This document shows, piece after piece, positions 23,706 to 35,300 of a stretch of 64,000 nt of DNA. Numbering within the stretch: the stretch's first letter is position 1; every line of letters begins with the position of its first letter. Made by a program: the position numbers and the translations under genes. The notes beneath the pieces were generated by a model. It had not been told where the DNA came from. It was given only the letters and a program-made list of their open reading frames with translations, and made no database searches. The stretch is from Neoscytalidium dimidiatum (taxonomy: Eukaryota; Ascomycota; Dothideomycetes; Botryosphaeriales; Botryosphaeriaceae): NCBI GenBank assembly GCA_037367355.1, contig CM074702.1:2108001-2172000 (forward strand), written 5' to 3'.

Positions 23706-24230
23706 ACTTCGAATATCGATGATGGTCCAGTCTGCGCTAGTTCTGTTCAGCAGTTGATCAACAGTGTGCATCGTCAGCACATGCCATTACCTCAAAACTA
23801 GAAGCTTTGCCAGCGTGTGTTGTGGACGAAGTACTCTCAAATCACCTATGGTTTCGCGGCGGACTGTCTCAGCATTGAGTGACTAAACTGGCAAAAGATA
23901 GGATTGCTTGCCATACCACACAGCTCCCCGCGCCTTTGCGCAGTGGACAAATCCTTATTCCTGGAGGTCACTCGGTCGATATTCGCCTCGAGGGCTTTCG
24001 AATGGTGTTTATGACTCGCGTTGGGATAGGTTCCCTCGCCGCTTATGTGCTGCGTCTGTAACGATTTTGAGTTCAGAATTGCAGCGGATGACCTGCGGCG
24101 GCTGTTTCATCTCGATTGATCGACCATGATTTATTGGTAACGTTGTCAAGAATGTTTATCGGAACTCCTTGTTCGAACTGAGAAAGTGCGACGCCGAACT
24201 GATTACAACGCATGCTAGTGGCCCTCCCTG

Positions 24231-24710
24231 TCATCTTCTCCGCCTGCCTGCCATTGCACATTTATCCAACGTCTCATTCATTAACAGGAAATCGCCACGC
24301 AAGGGTCGCGCAACAACCCTATCGTTAGGATCAGCATTGTTCAAGAGAACGTGACCAACTTCAGCTTGACTCACCATTGTAAATGTGCAGACCCGCATAA
24401 TGTAACTGTCTCCAACCATTGATGTGAATCCGGTGGCTTCAAGGACGAAGCGGTAGAGCTGAAGCTCCGGCCTGCATAACCCAGCATCGCACGAGGTGAA
24501 TCCTATGTCGAAAATGTCCCAGTCAAAGGCCTTATTCCTCAAGATATCCCAGCCTAGGCGAGGGATTTTCGACATAGCGTGGACCCGCAGGCCTGGATGT
24601 CCACCACCAAATGCGCATTCTGAGCTTGTGAGTCTCTGGCCAGCTGGAAAACGCTAGTGACGTCAGCGGCAGAGATGCCGGCCGGCAACTCAGGCGGGCA
24701 GAAGTATTCT
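24231..24710 (-). pseudogene. HAD-like protein fragment (terpene-cyclase-type HAD domain), frameshifted
   Basis: Two minus-strand frames join into a HAD fold. The first, from about 24700, reads ISAADVTSVFQLARDSQAQN. After a one-base frame change near 24615-24620, the second reads GLRVHAMSKIPRLGWDILRN, FDWDIFDIGFTSCDAGLCRPEL and LYRFVLEATGF. This is the cap-to-core order of fungal HAD-like proteins, including the class fused to a terpene-cyclase domain (AstC type, from memory). The downstream Asp-Asp metal motif expected after VLEATG is not recognisable, and the frame ends at 24231. The HAD N-terminal DxD and any cyclase domain are not seen. Treated as a dead fragment. Confidence 0.6.
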
Positions 24711-24770
24711 GCCGATATTGCCGAAGTTGTAGTCGTACAAGGTAGGCGAGTCGTGGAACCCCTATGGAGA

Positions 24771-25260
24771 GGGTGTTGGCCCGGGGAGGCCCCAAGTAGT
24801 ATCTCTGGAAGCGCGGAGCCTCCCCAGGCCGGCAGAATGTACCAAGTGGGCGAGGTGCGGACCCCCCATGGAGAGGGTGTTGGCCCAGGGAGGCTCCAAG
24901 TATTTCCTCGAGAAGTGTAGAGCCTCCCCAGGCCGGCAGAATATAACAGGTGGGCGAGATGTGGACCCCCCATGCAGAGGGTGTTGGCCCGGGGAGGCCC
25001 TAAGTATTTCCTTTGACAGTTTAGGGAGCCTCCCCAGGCCGGCAGAATGTACCAGGTGGGCGAGATGTGGAACCCCCCATGCAGAGGGCGTTGGCCCGGG
25101 GAGGCTCCAAGTAGTATCTCTGGAAGTGCAGAGCCTCCCCAGGCCGGCAGAATATACCAGTTGGGCGAGGTGTAGACCCCCTTGGAGAGGGTGTTGGCCC
25201 GGGGAGGTCCCCAAGTATTTCCTCTGACAGTTCAGGGAGCCTCCCCAGGCCGGTATCAGA
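24771..25260. repeat. Tandem array of ~104-bp hairpin-forming units (4 full, 1 partial)
   Basis: Units begin GGGTGTTGGC at 24771, 24875, 24979, 25086 (GGGCG variant) and 25189, giving periods of 104, 104, 107 and 103 bases. Each unit contains GGCCCGGGGAGGC and, about 25-30 bases later, GCCTCCCCAGGCC, so each can fold into a stem of about 12 base pairs. Spacers fall into two alternating types: AAGTAGTATCTCTGGAAG and AAGTATTTCCT(T/C)TGACAG, plus one AAGTATTTCCTCGAGAAG. Confidence 0.9.
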
Positions 25261-25295
25261 ATAAGCTTGGCGAGGTCGGAAATCGGACGGACGAT

Positions 25296-25347
25296 CCCGG
25301 GGAGGTCTCCCAGTAAGTCTTCCTGTATGACGGGAGACCTCCCCGGG
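25296..25347. repeat. Perfect 16-bp inverted repeat with 20-base spacer
   Basis: CCCGGGGAGGTCTCCC at 25296-25311 and its exact complement GGGAGACCTCCCCGGG at 25332-25347. It carries the same GGGGAGGC/CCTCCCC core as the neighbouring array and looks like a diverged unit. Further GGGGGAGGCCTCC and GGGGAGACCTCCCC elements occur at about 25392 and 25485. Confidence 0.9.
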
Positions 25348-25540
25348 CGGACAGGGTAGAGCGTGGACACTTTGGTGATGGAACGAACCTGGGGGAGGCC
25401 TCCTCGCTCTAGAAGATTACTGTAAGCTTCATAATTGATCATGATCATGTGGTAGGCTTGAAAACTTACATTCTGTTTCAGACGGGGAGACCTCCCCAGG
25501 TAGTGTGAGATGAGGTTTTGTAATGAACCCATAACTGTTT

Positions 25541-25926
25541 GATTTTGTTTGAGAGTGTTGATTATCTTGATGATGATAATGAGGTTGCTGGATCTGTGAT
25601 GGGAGTCAGCGGCGAGAGACCTTTCGTCGAAGGCGAGACGGACTTATGTAGTTGTTGATAGGTCAAGTGGCAAAGAGGCTGTGCGAGTGGTTTTGGATTG
25701 AGCTCGAGGCGGACTTACAGTGTCTGCTCCAAGAAGATCTTGAGCAAGAATGCTGTTTTCGACAGTCGGGCGGCCTCCGCTACTTGCGGCGATGCGGAGG
25801 CCGCCCAAGGCTGAGAAAGGCGAGAACGAGGATGAGGAGTGGCAAAGAGTTGATATCTGTAGGAAAGAATGCACCTACAGGTGTAAGTGTAGTGGAATTG
25901 GTTGAAGTGAGGAGAATGAAGAAGCA

Positions 25927-25958
<32 letters not shown>

Positions 25959-28690
25959 AGGGCTGAGTTCGGTCAGAAGGAGATGGAAGCACATCGTTGG
26001 GCAGGCAGACGCAGGAAAGTGGCACTTACGGCGAACTCCTTCCAGTTTTGGAAGGCTCCACCCAACAATAAATCACAGATTCATCGATACCCTCTATGGA
26101 AAGGGCCTATCGCAGCAGTGGCTCGCATGCAGAGAGCTTAGCTGCTCTGCGAGCTCTTTCCCTTGAATGTGGGCATTCTTGAGTATTGTTGCGAAAGTAG
26201 CTGTTACATACGAGGGATCGTTCGGCACACATCTGAATAAGATGTTTGAACTCGCCTCTTCAAAGAAGGCAGGCGAACGGCAACAATGGTCACTGGTATC
26301 TACCATAGATGTACATTGATGGAGATTCCTTTCATAAGCCTTGTTTACTTGGTCGGCAACCTGCTGCTGCCGTGGAACCTTCCCAAAATTTGAGAACTAA
26401 TGTTGATCTCACCTAGTTTTCGGCTAAGATGGCGAATTGCACTGCGCGCACTATTGGGCCTTCGCAAGTGCTGCAGCAGCAAAAGACCATACTTGATGGG
26501 ACTCGCATTGTAATTTGTGCTGACCGGACCTAGAACGCTGCTGGGTGATAGCCCAGAGTGCGCGATAGAGGATGCAGGGCCGCCCGAAGTAGAGCGGTCT
26601 CGCTTGCTGAGGGGCCGACACTGGCCTCTACCTTTAACGCTTCGCCGCCTTCGAACCTCTTCCTCTCGTCATTGGAGCTGCCCTTCCTCCCTTTCATGTC
26701 CTTGGTCATGGGCACTCATGTTGCGCTGCCTCGGAAGAGGCCCTACCTACTAATAGCGCTGTTGGCCGCGAAATATGCGTCACACACCCACCTGGCTACA
26801 TGGCTGACGACGCCATCCATCCTAAGGAGGCCTTAAACAAGGAGCGCCTGGATGTACGACCCGTTGAAGGCACTCGCAGATTACATCAGTCCCTCCGAAG
26901 GATTGACTGCCATAGAACGCGACATGCCTCCCCACCCGCCCTCGATTCTACGAGCCTTCGCATTCTAAGTTCACGAGCAAACAGAGTCGACTACCCGCTC
27001 CTCTTGTGCCTACTGCGCTCAGCATCTACCCAGTGCAGCAACATTGAGAGCTAGCGCAGATGCAGCTGAGAGAAACAGAACATTCAAACAACTGAAAAAT
27101 ACAAAATACCACAGCTAGATGCAAGTAACAGGAGTGAGTCTCAGAAAGCTCCGCTGCTTCACAAGATGCCATCAGCTTGAACCTCGTCTAAACTTGCAGG
27201 TTAAGCTGAACAGAGTTGCCATCACAATAAGAAAACAGATCGGAAGCTAATGATAGGCATATGGACGCAGAAGGCCTTGTCGCAAGTTCTTAGAACTTGA
27301 GAGAGTTTGCACCATTCATCATCCAACCGCCACTCCTCCACTGCTCCTCCCGTACCTCCGCTCGCCCTCAGCTTCGACGTTATTGATCCTCGCTTCGTTT
27401 GGGAAAACCATCCACGTACCCCTCGTAGCTGTGTCTACACGCTCTTATTGCTTCACTGTCTCAGCCGCCGAGTACTCCATGACCTCCCGCTCGATATTCT
27501 CTACCTATAGAGGCAATATTGCGTGAATAATAAGAAACAATGAAGGATATGATGGGATTTGAAATGAGGGTACACGAGATTGAATATTCGGTCGTTCTAT
27601 GTAGGATTTCTTGGAATTGCGTTATTACCGCAACGAGTTCTGAACGTAGCGGTTCGGTTCTCTTATTATAATCTTGAAGCTCTTTTAAATGGATGTGTAT
27701 CGCTAGTCATACTTGCAATTTATTGAGCGAAAGTATGTTCACATTCAAGCCTTGACACGAAGTGGACATGGACCATTCGCGGAGTTCGACTTATTATATG
27801 GGGGTAAACTTTATGCCAGGCATATACCCTTAGAACAGCCTGTGTTGCCTATTGCCTATTTCTACTGGTGACAGAGAGCTTCGCTGATAAAAGGCCAGTT
27901 AAGGTTATTAGGGCTGCAATACGAATAGCGGAACGCTTCGCGGCATATACGAAGGTCTTGCAGGTAAATCTGCTTCACAAGTGCAGTCATTTCGTTAATT
28001 CACTACTATTGATAGCTCTTCGTTCTGACTAGTAGGTTGTATTAAGCTCGTTGCACAGCCAAGCAAAGTTGCGTAAGCTTTGCGTGTGCCGTTCATCCCT
28101 TGCAGAAAATGAAATGACGAGCATTGTGGATACAATATAAAGGAACCACTACGACCCAATGATTGATGATGCTCCTACTAGACATATACGTTCATAGAGC
28201 TGGATTGATAAGCGCCAATTCTCTTCATGTTCGACACGTCCAGTGGCTGCTGTTTGGACCAGCAGCTGGTTGAATTCGTCGGGGCCAGTTCAACACGACG
28301 CATTAATTGCGACATGTTGTTGCTCGATCACATGATACATCACTTCCGAGTGTTGAGAAATATATTTAAAGCTGGCCTGTCTTTCAAGGAAGAAGAAGGT
28401 CAAAGATCTTTGTGACAGTCCATATCAAGCCGGGACCAGGAAGAGCCATGTCTCGCCGTAAATCACCACTTCTTCGTGGAGATGCTGAATAACTGGGCTA
28501 CACAGCTGCAATTCAATCAAAACTCCATGTGTACCTCGTACTAGACGAAGTACGAGATTTTATTGCACCACGCGATGACAGCTGAAGCAACGTGGTCACA
28601 AATTAAATTTTATGTCTGTGTGAACACAAAGAGAATTTTTTAGCTGTTTACAAGGAGGGGTACTTCCGCGGCTATGTGACTTCTTTGTGA
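25541..28690. other. gene-poor region with a GAA microsatellite
   Basis: No supported gene on either strand. A purine-rich GAA/AAG run lies at about 25918-25964. Confidence 0.5.
25918..25964. repeat. (GAA)n microsatellite
   Basis: Run of AAG/GAA trinucleotides with a few substitutions. Confidence 0.9.
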
Positions 28691-29098
28691 TCAGACATGC
28701 CAGTCGCATTTAGGATAACGATTGGCATCACATTACGATACAATTTTGGTGAGTGTATCGACTGCGTGAAGCTTCTCAAAAATGATCCATTTGGCTTGCT
28801 GGCCGAGCAAGCCCGCTCCTGCCTTCAGTTCTGTCTGGCATGGCTGGCTTCGACGTTCATGGAACCTTCGACGCTAACTCGTTGGGCAGAAAAGGAATCG
28901 GCAGGAAACAGGTCTTGTGGCAGGCAACAGGCCATGCAGCATGCAGCAAAACCCTGTTCTTTCCGGGCTGGCACCTTCCAAGGCGGCATAGCCTCATGCA
29001 AGATCACCCTTAGCGTCTATCGTGCAGGCCTTTCTTCATGCACGTGGGCCCTTAGCGCCACATCGGATCAGCTGCCGCTCCTCGACACCCTCATACCA

Positions 29099-29475
29099 TA
29101 CCTATATAAACTCCCTCACCCTCTGCCCCAACTCCTCTTTCTTTCCTCAGCTCCTTCTTTGCCTTTTGGCTCAGATCATATGGTAGTAACTGTTCTTGCT
29201 AGGTTAATCTCTAGAGTAGCCACCTACGGGTGGAAACTATAGAACCAGTTTTTGGAAAATCGGGTCTTTGAGACAGTACGGCACTGCCCGAGTCTCATTA
29301 CCCACAGTGTCGCTCGTATTGCACTACCTCGGGCCGACGCGAACTTCGCTTTTTCGTTGCTTACCTGGCCCAGCGCTGGGACTCGAGGAAGAAGCTCTTG
29401 GTGTTTTGGTCCGTCAAAAGTGATAAACAGTAGCTGGCCTGGTGTGGTGTGGAGCACAGTAAGTGGGCGATCCAT
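29099..29475 (+). repeat. Dispersed repeat copy B (pairs with 9125-9485)
   Basis: This carries CCTATATAAAC, TAACTGTTCTTGCTAGGTTA, the CCACCTACGGGTGG hairpin, CCAGTTTTTGGAAAA, CCACAGTGTCGCTCGTATTG and a CCTGGTGT block. They come in the same order as the minus strand of copy A. Similarity may continue more weakly to about 29620. Confidence 0.75.
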
Positions 29476-32400
29476 GTTACTGTATGTAAGTATCTCTGTA
29501 GGCTTTGTACGTACGTACATGTTCGTGATGTTCAATGTGGTGTTGTGTTGCTGTCGCGACCGCAGCTGCGGCCGCGATGCTGCATTCGCGGCCCACCATG
29601 TCTGCGCATCAGCTCTGTCGCGACGCACTACGGACATCACCACCTTTATCGTATTCAAGATCTCATGGCTCTGGTCATGTGTGCCTGGTCTTGATGGCAC
29701 CATGCAAGACGTCGTTTGGTGACACGCTCGCGCCCGCGCGCTGCTCACTGCACGATTATGCCATTAGCGCTTCGGCACAGACGTAATTGGGGCATACAAA
29801 CGGTTTGCGACACCCGTAAATTTAGCCACGGAACCGGATGTCGCGATCCCTGGCGTGGTGTTGCTACGGTGGCTGCTAAGACAAACCCATGCATCCCCGT
29901 CGCAACGGCGTCAGATCTTCTGGACAACTCGCACTTGTTCGGGCACAACCGCTCCTTGATCTGTAATATCCAATGTTTATGTCCACAACGTTGTACGACG
30001 GCTACTTACCGTGAAGCGCGTCCCTCCAAGCTCAACGCTGTACTTGCGCCCGCAGCAAGTCGGGCCATCATGGGAACGTTCTGCATTGCCACTGTTCACA
30101 GCGAAGAAACTTCAATTCACCTACTAGCTGCGGAAACAAACTTGGAGGTAGGCGAATCTCTGTAAGGCTCAATACGACCATTTCACGTCGACTTGTGAAA
30201 TTACATATGGACTGTCTCAGCTGTAAAACAGGTTGCTTGTTTAAAGCAACGATTGCGAGCCTCTTCTTGTCCACTTAGGACAAGCCTCCATTCAGGTAGT
30301 CGTCCTGAGTGCTTTTCAGCTTCTTTCAATTCTTGCACGTTAAGATAATTATTTCCTTCGTTAGGCGGCATCACTTCCTTTGTTTCCTCAGCTACTCCAA
30401 AGCTTTTGATATCATGTAACCATAGATAGCAGGCCATCAGGACTACAAACATATCGAGAAGATTTGATAAAGAATGCAACATGTCTCGGCCTTTCGATCT
30501 AGAAATCCCCATCTTTGAGTCGAATGGGAGGGGATGTCTGTCGTTTGGAATAAAGGCGACATAGCTGGCTAGGGTATTCAAACCCGTTCCGCAAGCTGTG
30601 AACGACGTCGAGTCTGTCACGACCCCGGCTCTCCGTCCACCAATAGAGCTCCCGCTTATACATGATGTGAGGGGCGACTTCGAAGCGGAAGGCGACGTGG
30701 CGGTGTGAGCCGTCATGATGGGTGTCTTTCGAGGTCTGTCTTGTGGTGTTCTATGCAGAAGTACTGACAGCGGCCGAGAGGTGGGGCAGATGAAGCGGCA
30801 ATCATCAGAACGGATAGAGTCGGTCGGATATTGATGTTGGAGCGGGGAGATGACGCATAACTGGGCCCGCGGGCGCGTTTGTTGGTTTTTGAATCCTACA
30901 ATTGCGGAACAATCTGAGACAGCAGGGTTTTGGAAAATGATGTTCTGGAGTAAGCCGCGGCTCCTGTGCTTCTGGGGGGTAGGAAATCGCTGCTTTCCAC
31001 CGCGCTGCTTTTGGCCTACACCCGCGCCAGTCCGACCTTCGATTTTCTAAATTTCTCGACTCTCTTCGCAGGAAGCTCAAGCTCATCGCCGGCAGTCGAT
31101 TCCTATGGACACTGCTTATTTGGCCATCGCGAGCCCACAATAGTGACTGCCCCGGGCCTCTGAAGTAACCACACAGGCCAGAATACTTGTCGCCGTCGCT
31201 GCATTCCACGGTGCCTCACCCAGCCATCCAAATCCAGGCACCTCAACCCTCATTTACTCTCTTGTGAGAATCGGGCTAAAACCAGATCTTTAGCAGTCCG
31301 ATATCATTTGCCGGTAGCGCTGTCAACCGCGGATAGAACCACATTCTACGATCCAAGAAGGGCTGTTTGGGGATTCGCAGCAATCGCTGACACCATTCCA
31401 ATACCTTTCTTCAGTATATCTGCAACTTCATAAGAGCTCGGTCTAGACGCGCCTCACCAACATTCTGTCTCGTACTGATACACTCTACATGTTCTTGCAG
31501 AAGGCGAGCCCACTGGGAGCGGGCTGCCCTTTTCAAGGGAGATGAAATCAAAGTGCAGACAGCGTTCCATCATCAGGGTAAGCCTTTTTGGCACCTTGTT
31601 TATCAGCAGTATACTTGTATAAAGGCGGTATCATAGGTCCCACGTTACTCTGCTCGAGGCGCGAGTCGGCATCCGTTCGTGGGCGATTTTTCCCCATACT
31701 GCTCGGCCCGTGCCGGCGGCGCTTTCGCAACGTTGTAATCGCGCCAAATCAGCCTCCGGTAGGGGAGAAACGAACGCTAACAATACTAGTAGTAGACTCA
31801 CCAGCCTATTCCATAGCAAGTTGGACAGCTTGTAAAGCTCTTAGCTTTCATACGTGAACAGCAAATCTGCTGGAACACTTCTCCCGCTGACCTGGATTAG
31901 AGACGGCTGGTTCTGGAAAACATTCTTGAGGCACGATACTGCCATTAATATGCTCACTTGGTTGCACTCAGTCTCTGATTTCATATTCTACAATTTGGCA
32001 TATTCGACTACACCAAAGCTACAGCTAACCTAGATTTATTCTATAGACAGCCATTGATGTACAAACTCTGTCGTGTACGTCATAGTAAATTTAGGAAGTT
32101 GAATACGGAGGTTAAAGTTATCTAAAGAGTATAGTTTATATGTATTACAAGAGTTCCTATGGTTTGGTAATTCGCGCGCAGAGCGCGCGATGGTAAGAAT
32201 GCGCAAGGTGCTCCTGTGGTTAGAGCATTTCAAGCACTCCCTTCTGGAGACGCTCTTAGTGCTCTATTATGTGAGTTCATGTCACGTAAGCTCTGGGGCT
32301 CCTCGCGTCCCTTCGTCCGCTTCTTCTTAATGCCATTTTCTGTGGAGGCTGCGCCGTAACACACGGGTTGAGGCAAAGTGATAAACTCTCATCAACAGCA

Positions 32401-34199
32401 TATCCGCTTTGATGCAAGGCAAAGTTATTTCATATCCCATGTTTAGTAAAAGTGCTCCCTTAGTATTCATATCTAGTAGACCGTAGCGCCTATCTCAAAT
32501 ATCCACCCAGTAAAGAATATAATAGCTTATGACTAGAGAGAAAAGAGATATGCTTGCCCGAGTGTCTGCCACGAATGGTTCCCTGTCAGTTGTTTCCAGC
32601 GGCGCGCAACACTGACAATCATAGAGTCTATGCCAAAAGTAAAGGTACCATTATAGTTGTCAAAAAGCCCGTAGTAACCATCAACATAACTTTCCGACTT
32701 AAGTCCCCATCTTTGGTGCCGCTCAGCCGTGGTTGCCCTCGTGAAACCTGTAAATTGCCCCATGCCTCGGCGAAGTCTTCAGCTAAACGTAGCCTGTATC
32801 AATGTCACTCAAAGCGACCATGGGTTATGATATAATATGGGTTCAATATATCGAAAGATTGATGATGGGAGGGTTTGGAATACCCGTCTCTCGCCTGTAC
32901 TAGAGGAAAACACCAAGACAGTGTAGGTTGTACTGATATCCGGCTGGGGCATGTACTGAATGTTCTGGCCACCCCTATTATCGGATAAGCTAATGGAAAA
33001 AGGCAGTTATGTCATACCAGGCTATTCCATGCTCAATTTATTGCTTCAGTGATGCTCTTACGTTAGGAAAGCGGAGTTGAAAGGCAATGGCCATAACGAT
33101 GTGCGGCACCATGGAGTTGCAAACCAGTGAATAAGTGTCGTTGTAAGAGCATAACAATGTCTGGAACGTCAAGAGGGCCAGACGCGATCATGTTGTGTGT
33201 GTACGTCCTTTCGCGCCGCGCTTCAGCGCTGGCGACGTCCCTGCCGCAGCCGACAACAGCTGACAGCGGAGCGCGGAATGGCTCCAAACAAACCGCTCCT
33301 TCCGAAAGCTCCTTGTGATTGCCTGGCAGGTCCATTCTCGGTTAGCGTGTGCGCGCACGAGGTTTTGTTGTCAACGCTCGCCCACCCTCCTCCTCCGCGA
33401 CCAACCTCAACACCTCCTCACTCTTTCTGATCCACAATCTTGTCTACCTACGTCTACTCTCTTTACCACTCGGGCAGCTTGTCCGCCTTATTCCAGCCTT
33501 CCTAAATCCAAGTCTTCCACATCCTCCTCAGTCATGACCGTCCCGACATGGGCGGGCGTCGCCCGCAGTCGGTGTCACGCGGTCGTTGGCACACACCTTG
33601 GCTGCGCCTACCCACCACTGCTTGTCGCAGATCAACAATGCGTTGTACAGTACTTACAGAAGACAATTCCCCTGGTAAGTACGCTTCAATACCTAGCAAG
33701 GACGCAGTCGTCTACGGCAGCCTTTCACCCACTCCTTGGCTCGCTGCAATGCGCCAACACCGACTCTGACCAATTCTCCAGTCCTTCCATAACCTAGAAA
33801 GTCGAGCCTTCTTCAGATGCGAATGCACGCCTTGACCTGAGACTTTGGTCGCTCGCGCCGCTTGATGCGCATCTTGGGAAAGATTTATACACCACTTCAC
33901 CAACAAGTAAGTGATATCGGCTCACGTGCCACGACACAAGATGAGCCCACCTCTTACCCTGTCAGCTCGTCCTCTTCGCTTGCCATGTGCTCATTATTGA
34001 AGCCGCGCACTGCACTTTTCACGGCTAATCTCTCGTGAGGAACGTCTGCCCAGGCGATGAACGGACATCAGTCAATCAAGATCTCCCAAAGTCGACGTAG
34101 CTGACAATCAGCTGAAACAGGAACGCTCCCTTGCCATTTCATCCTCGAGTCTTCATTCCCTAGGTCGCTTTCTGACTCTACAGGCTTTCTTAGTCAATC
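29476..34199. other. gene-poor region, no gene supported
   Basis: The longest frame here (30201-30716, minus, 171 codons) has no recognised motif. A pyrimidine-rich stretch at 33370-33535, followed by an ATG and a GTAAGT donor at 33674, looks like a fungal promoter and first exon, but no continuing gene could be built. Confidence 0.4.
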
Positions 34200-35300
34200 C
34201 TTCGTATTGATAGGGTGAGTCTAATAGTTCTCTCTCACTCGTGCTTCTCGCAGTCAAACCTCTCTCTTCAATGATGACAGAAAAGAACAATCCTAGTGAA
34301 CCTTGAAAGACGCACAATGCGAAGATCTTGGCTCCCGCTTCTACATTTTTCTACAAGGAGCCTATCTGACTACACCGTCCTAGCATTTTGTTTCTTCCGC
34401 ACCAATATTCCAGACGAATGCTAACAGCTTTACATATGCACAGAAGCCACGCTCCAGTCTTTTACGGCATAAGTCTTTGCTTAAAACTCTCAGGGTAAGC
34501 TCGCATAGCCTCTCATTGCTCTTGGTGCATTCCATACAGATTCTTCCATTCGAATGATGACACAAAAGAAGATTTTAGTGAGCCATCATGGTTCACCATG
34601 AAATAAATCAGTCTCCCACTTTACTTTTGAGCTACTCTAGGAGACTTTCTGACCTTATAAACTACTCTTCTTGTTCTTTCAATATGGAAATTTCAGACGA
34701 ATGCTAACGCGTTTACACTTGCGACAGTAGCCGACCCTCGAGTCCGATACTCTTTTAAATTCCACTTGAAGATCTGAACGCCAAAGACAGGGCTTGAAGC
34801 GTGCTGGCCGTAGCTCGGAATAGCACTATGCTCATGCTAATATTATACAAGGTCAGTCTACTGTGCTTTTCTTTTTCTAACACCCTAAACCATGATGACT
34901 ACAGATTAACCTTTGAGGAACCCTACTTCGGTTAAGGTTTCCTTTGATAGATTATCAGTCATTTTCATTGAAAGCTTCATATCGTCTGACAGAGGGGCCA
35001 ACATTGAAATATGTTACTATGTTTAAAAGTTTCTTCAAAATTTGTACTAACTGGTAAGACTCTATAGTACATACAACCGGCACAAGGAAGACTTTGCCTC
35101 AGTTCAATATGTTCTGTAAGTTCCTTTATTATTTTTTCGACTTCCCGTTCAGTCCCAGTGATGACCATTTCACCTTGAAAGAAATTTTAAATGACCCGGG
35201 ATGTATATATTGCATCTCCAGCTTCGGCTGCTATGCGGCTCATCTTGCAAAAAACTATGGTCACCAAGTTAATCTGAGGGCAGCAATTAGTCTACTAGTT
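34200..35300. repeat. Degenerate repeats of ~270-340 bp with intron-like lead-ins
   Basis: The motif (A/G)TGATGAC recurs at 34271, 34554, 34892 and 35159. At three of these it follows within 8-16 bases of an intron-like GT...CAG segment of about 40-46 nt (34213-34251, 34494-34538, 35115-35151); at the third (34892) no clear acceptor precedes it. Between the first two pairs of units CAGACGAATGCTAAC is also shared (34411 and about 34694). Similarity between units is patchy and no open frame survives. Confidence 0.5.

Larger units (their letters stand above)
20035..23830 (-). pseudogene. Old minus-strand exon split by the hAT insertion
   Basis: Right of the transposon the minus strand reads MHTVDQLLNRTSADWTIIDI in one frame up to the insertion site. 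Left of it the minus strand reads TLEAADEDSGRISIEITNAV. If the element and one copy of the 8-bp duplication are taken away, these two run in the same frame without a break across the junction. Stops and frame changes lie further out on both sides (for instance TAG near 20033), so the gene is dead beyond the insertion too. Protein family not recognised. Confidence 0.5.

Noticed and set aside
24771..25260. CRISPR-like repeat array
   Set aside because: The genome is fungal, the units are contiguous with similar spacers and no cas genes exist; it is a tandem satellite.
24762..25532. A 256-codon minus-strand frame through the tandem array
   Set aside because: The repeat period (103-107) is not a multiple of three, so each unit is read in a different frame; openness is explained by GC richness, not coding.
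28697..29242. A 181-codon plus-strand frame
   Set aside because: Its 3' half is the dispersed repeat copy B with its TATA block, and there is no recognisable domain.
30201..30716. A 171-codon minus-strand frame with protein-like composition
   Set aside because: No motif, no splice partners and surrounding sequence is non-coding; not enough to call a gene.
32210..32280. TGGTTAGAGCA sequence resembling a tRNA A box
   Set aside because: No matching B box or cloverleaf downstream.
33534..33680. Possible first exon of an Hsp70-like gene (AVVGTHLGCAY resembling VGIDLGTTY) after a pyrimidine-rich promoter-like stretch
   Set aside because: Only about six matching positions, key residues differ, and no later Hsp70 motif was found in 33.7-37.3 kb.
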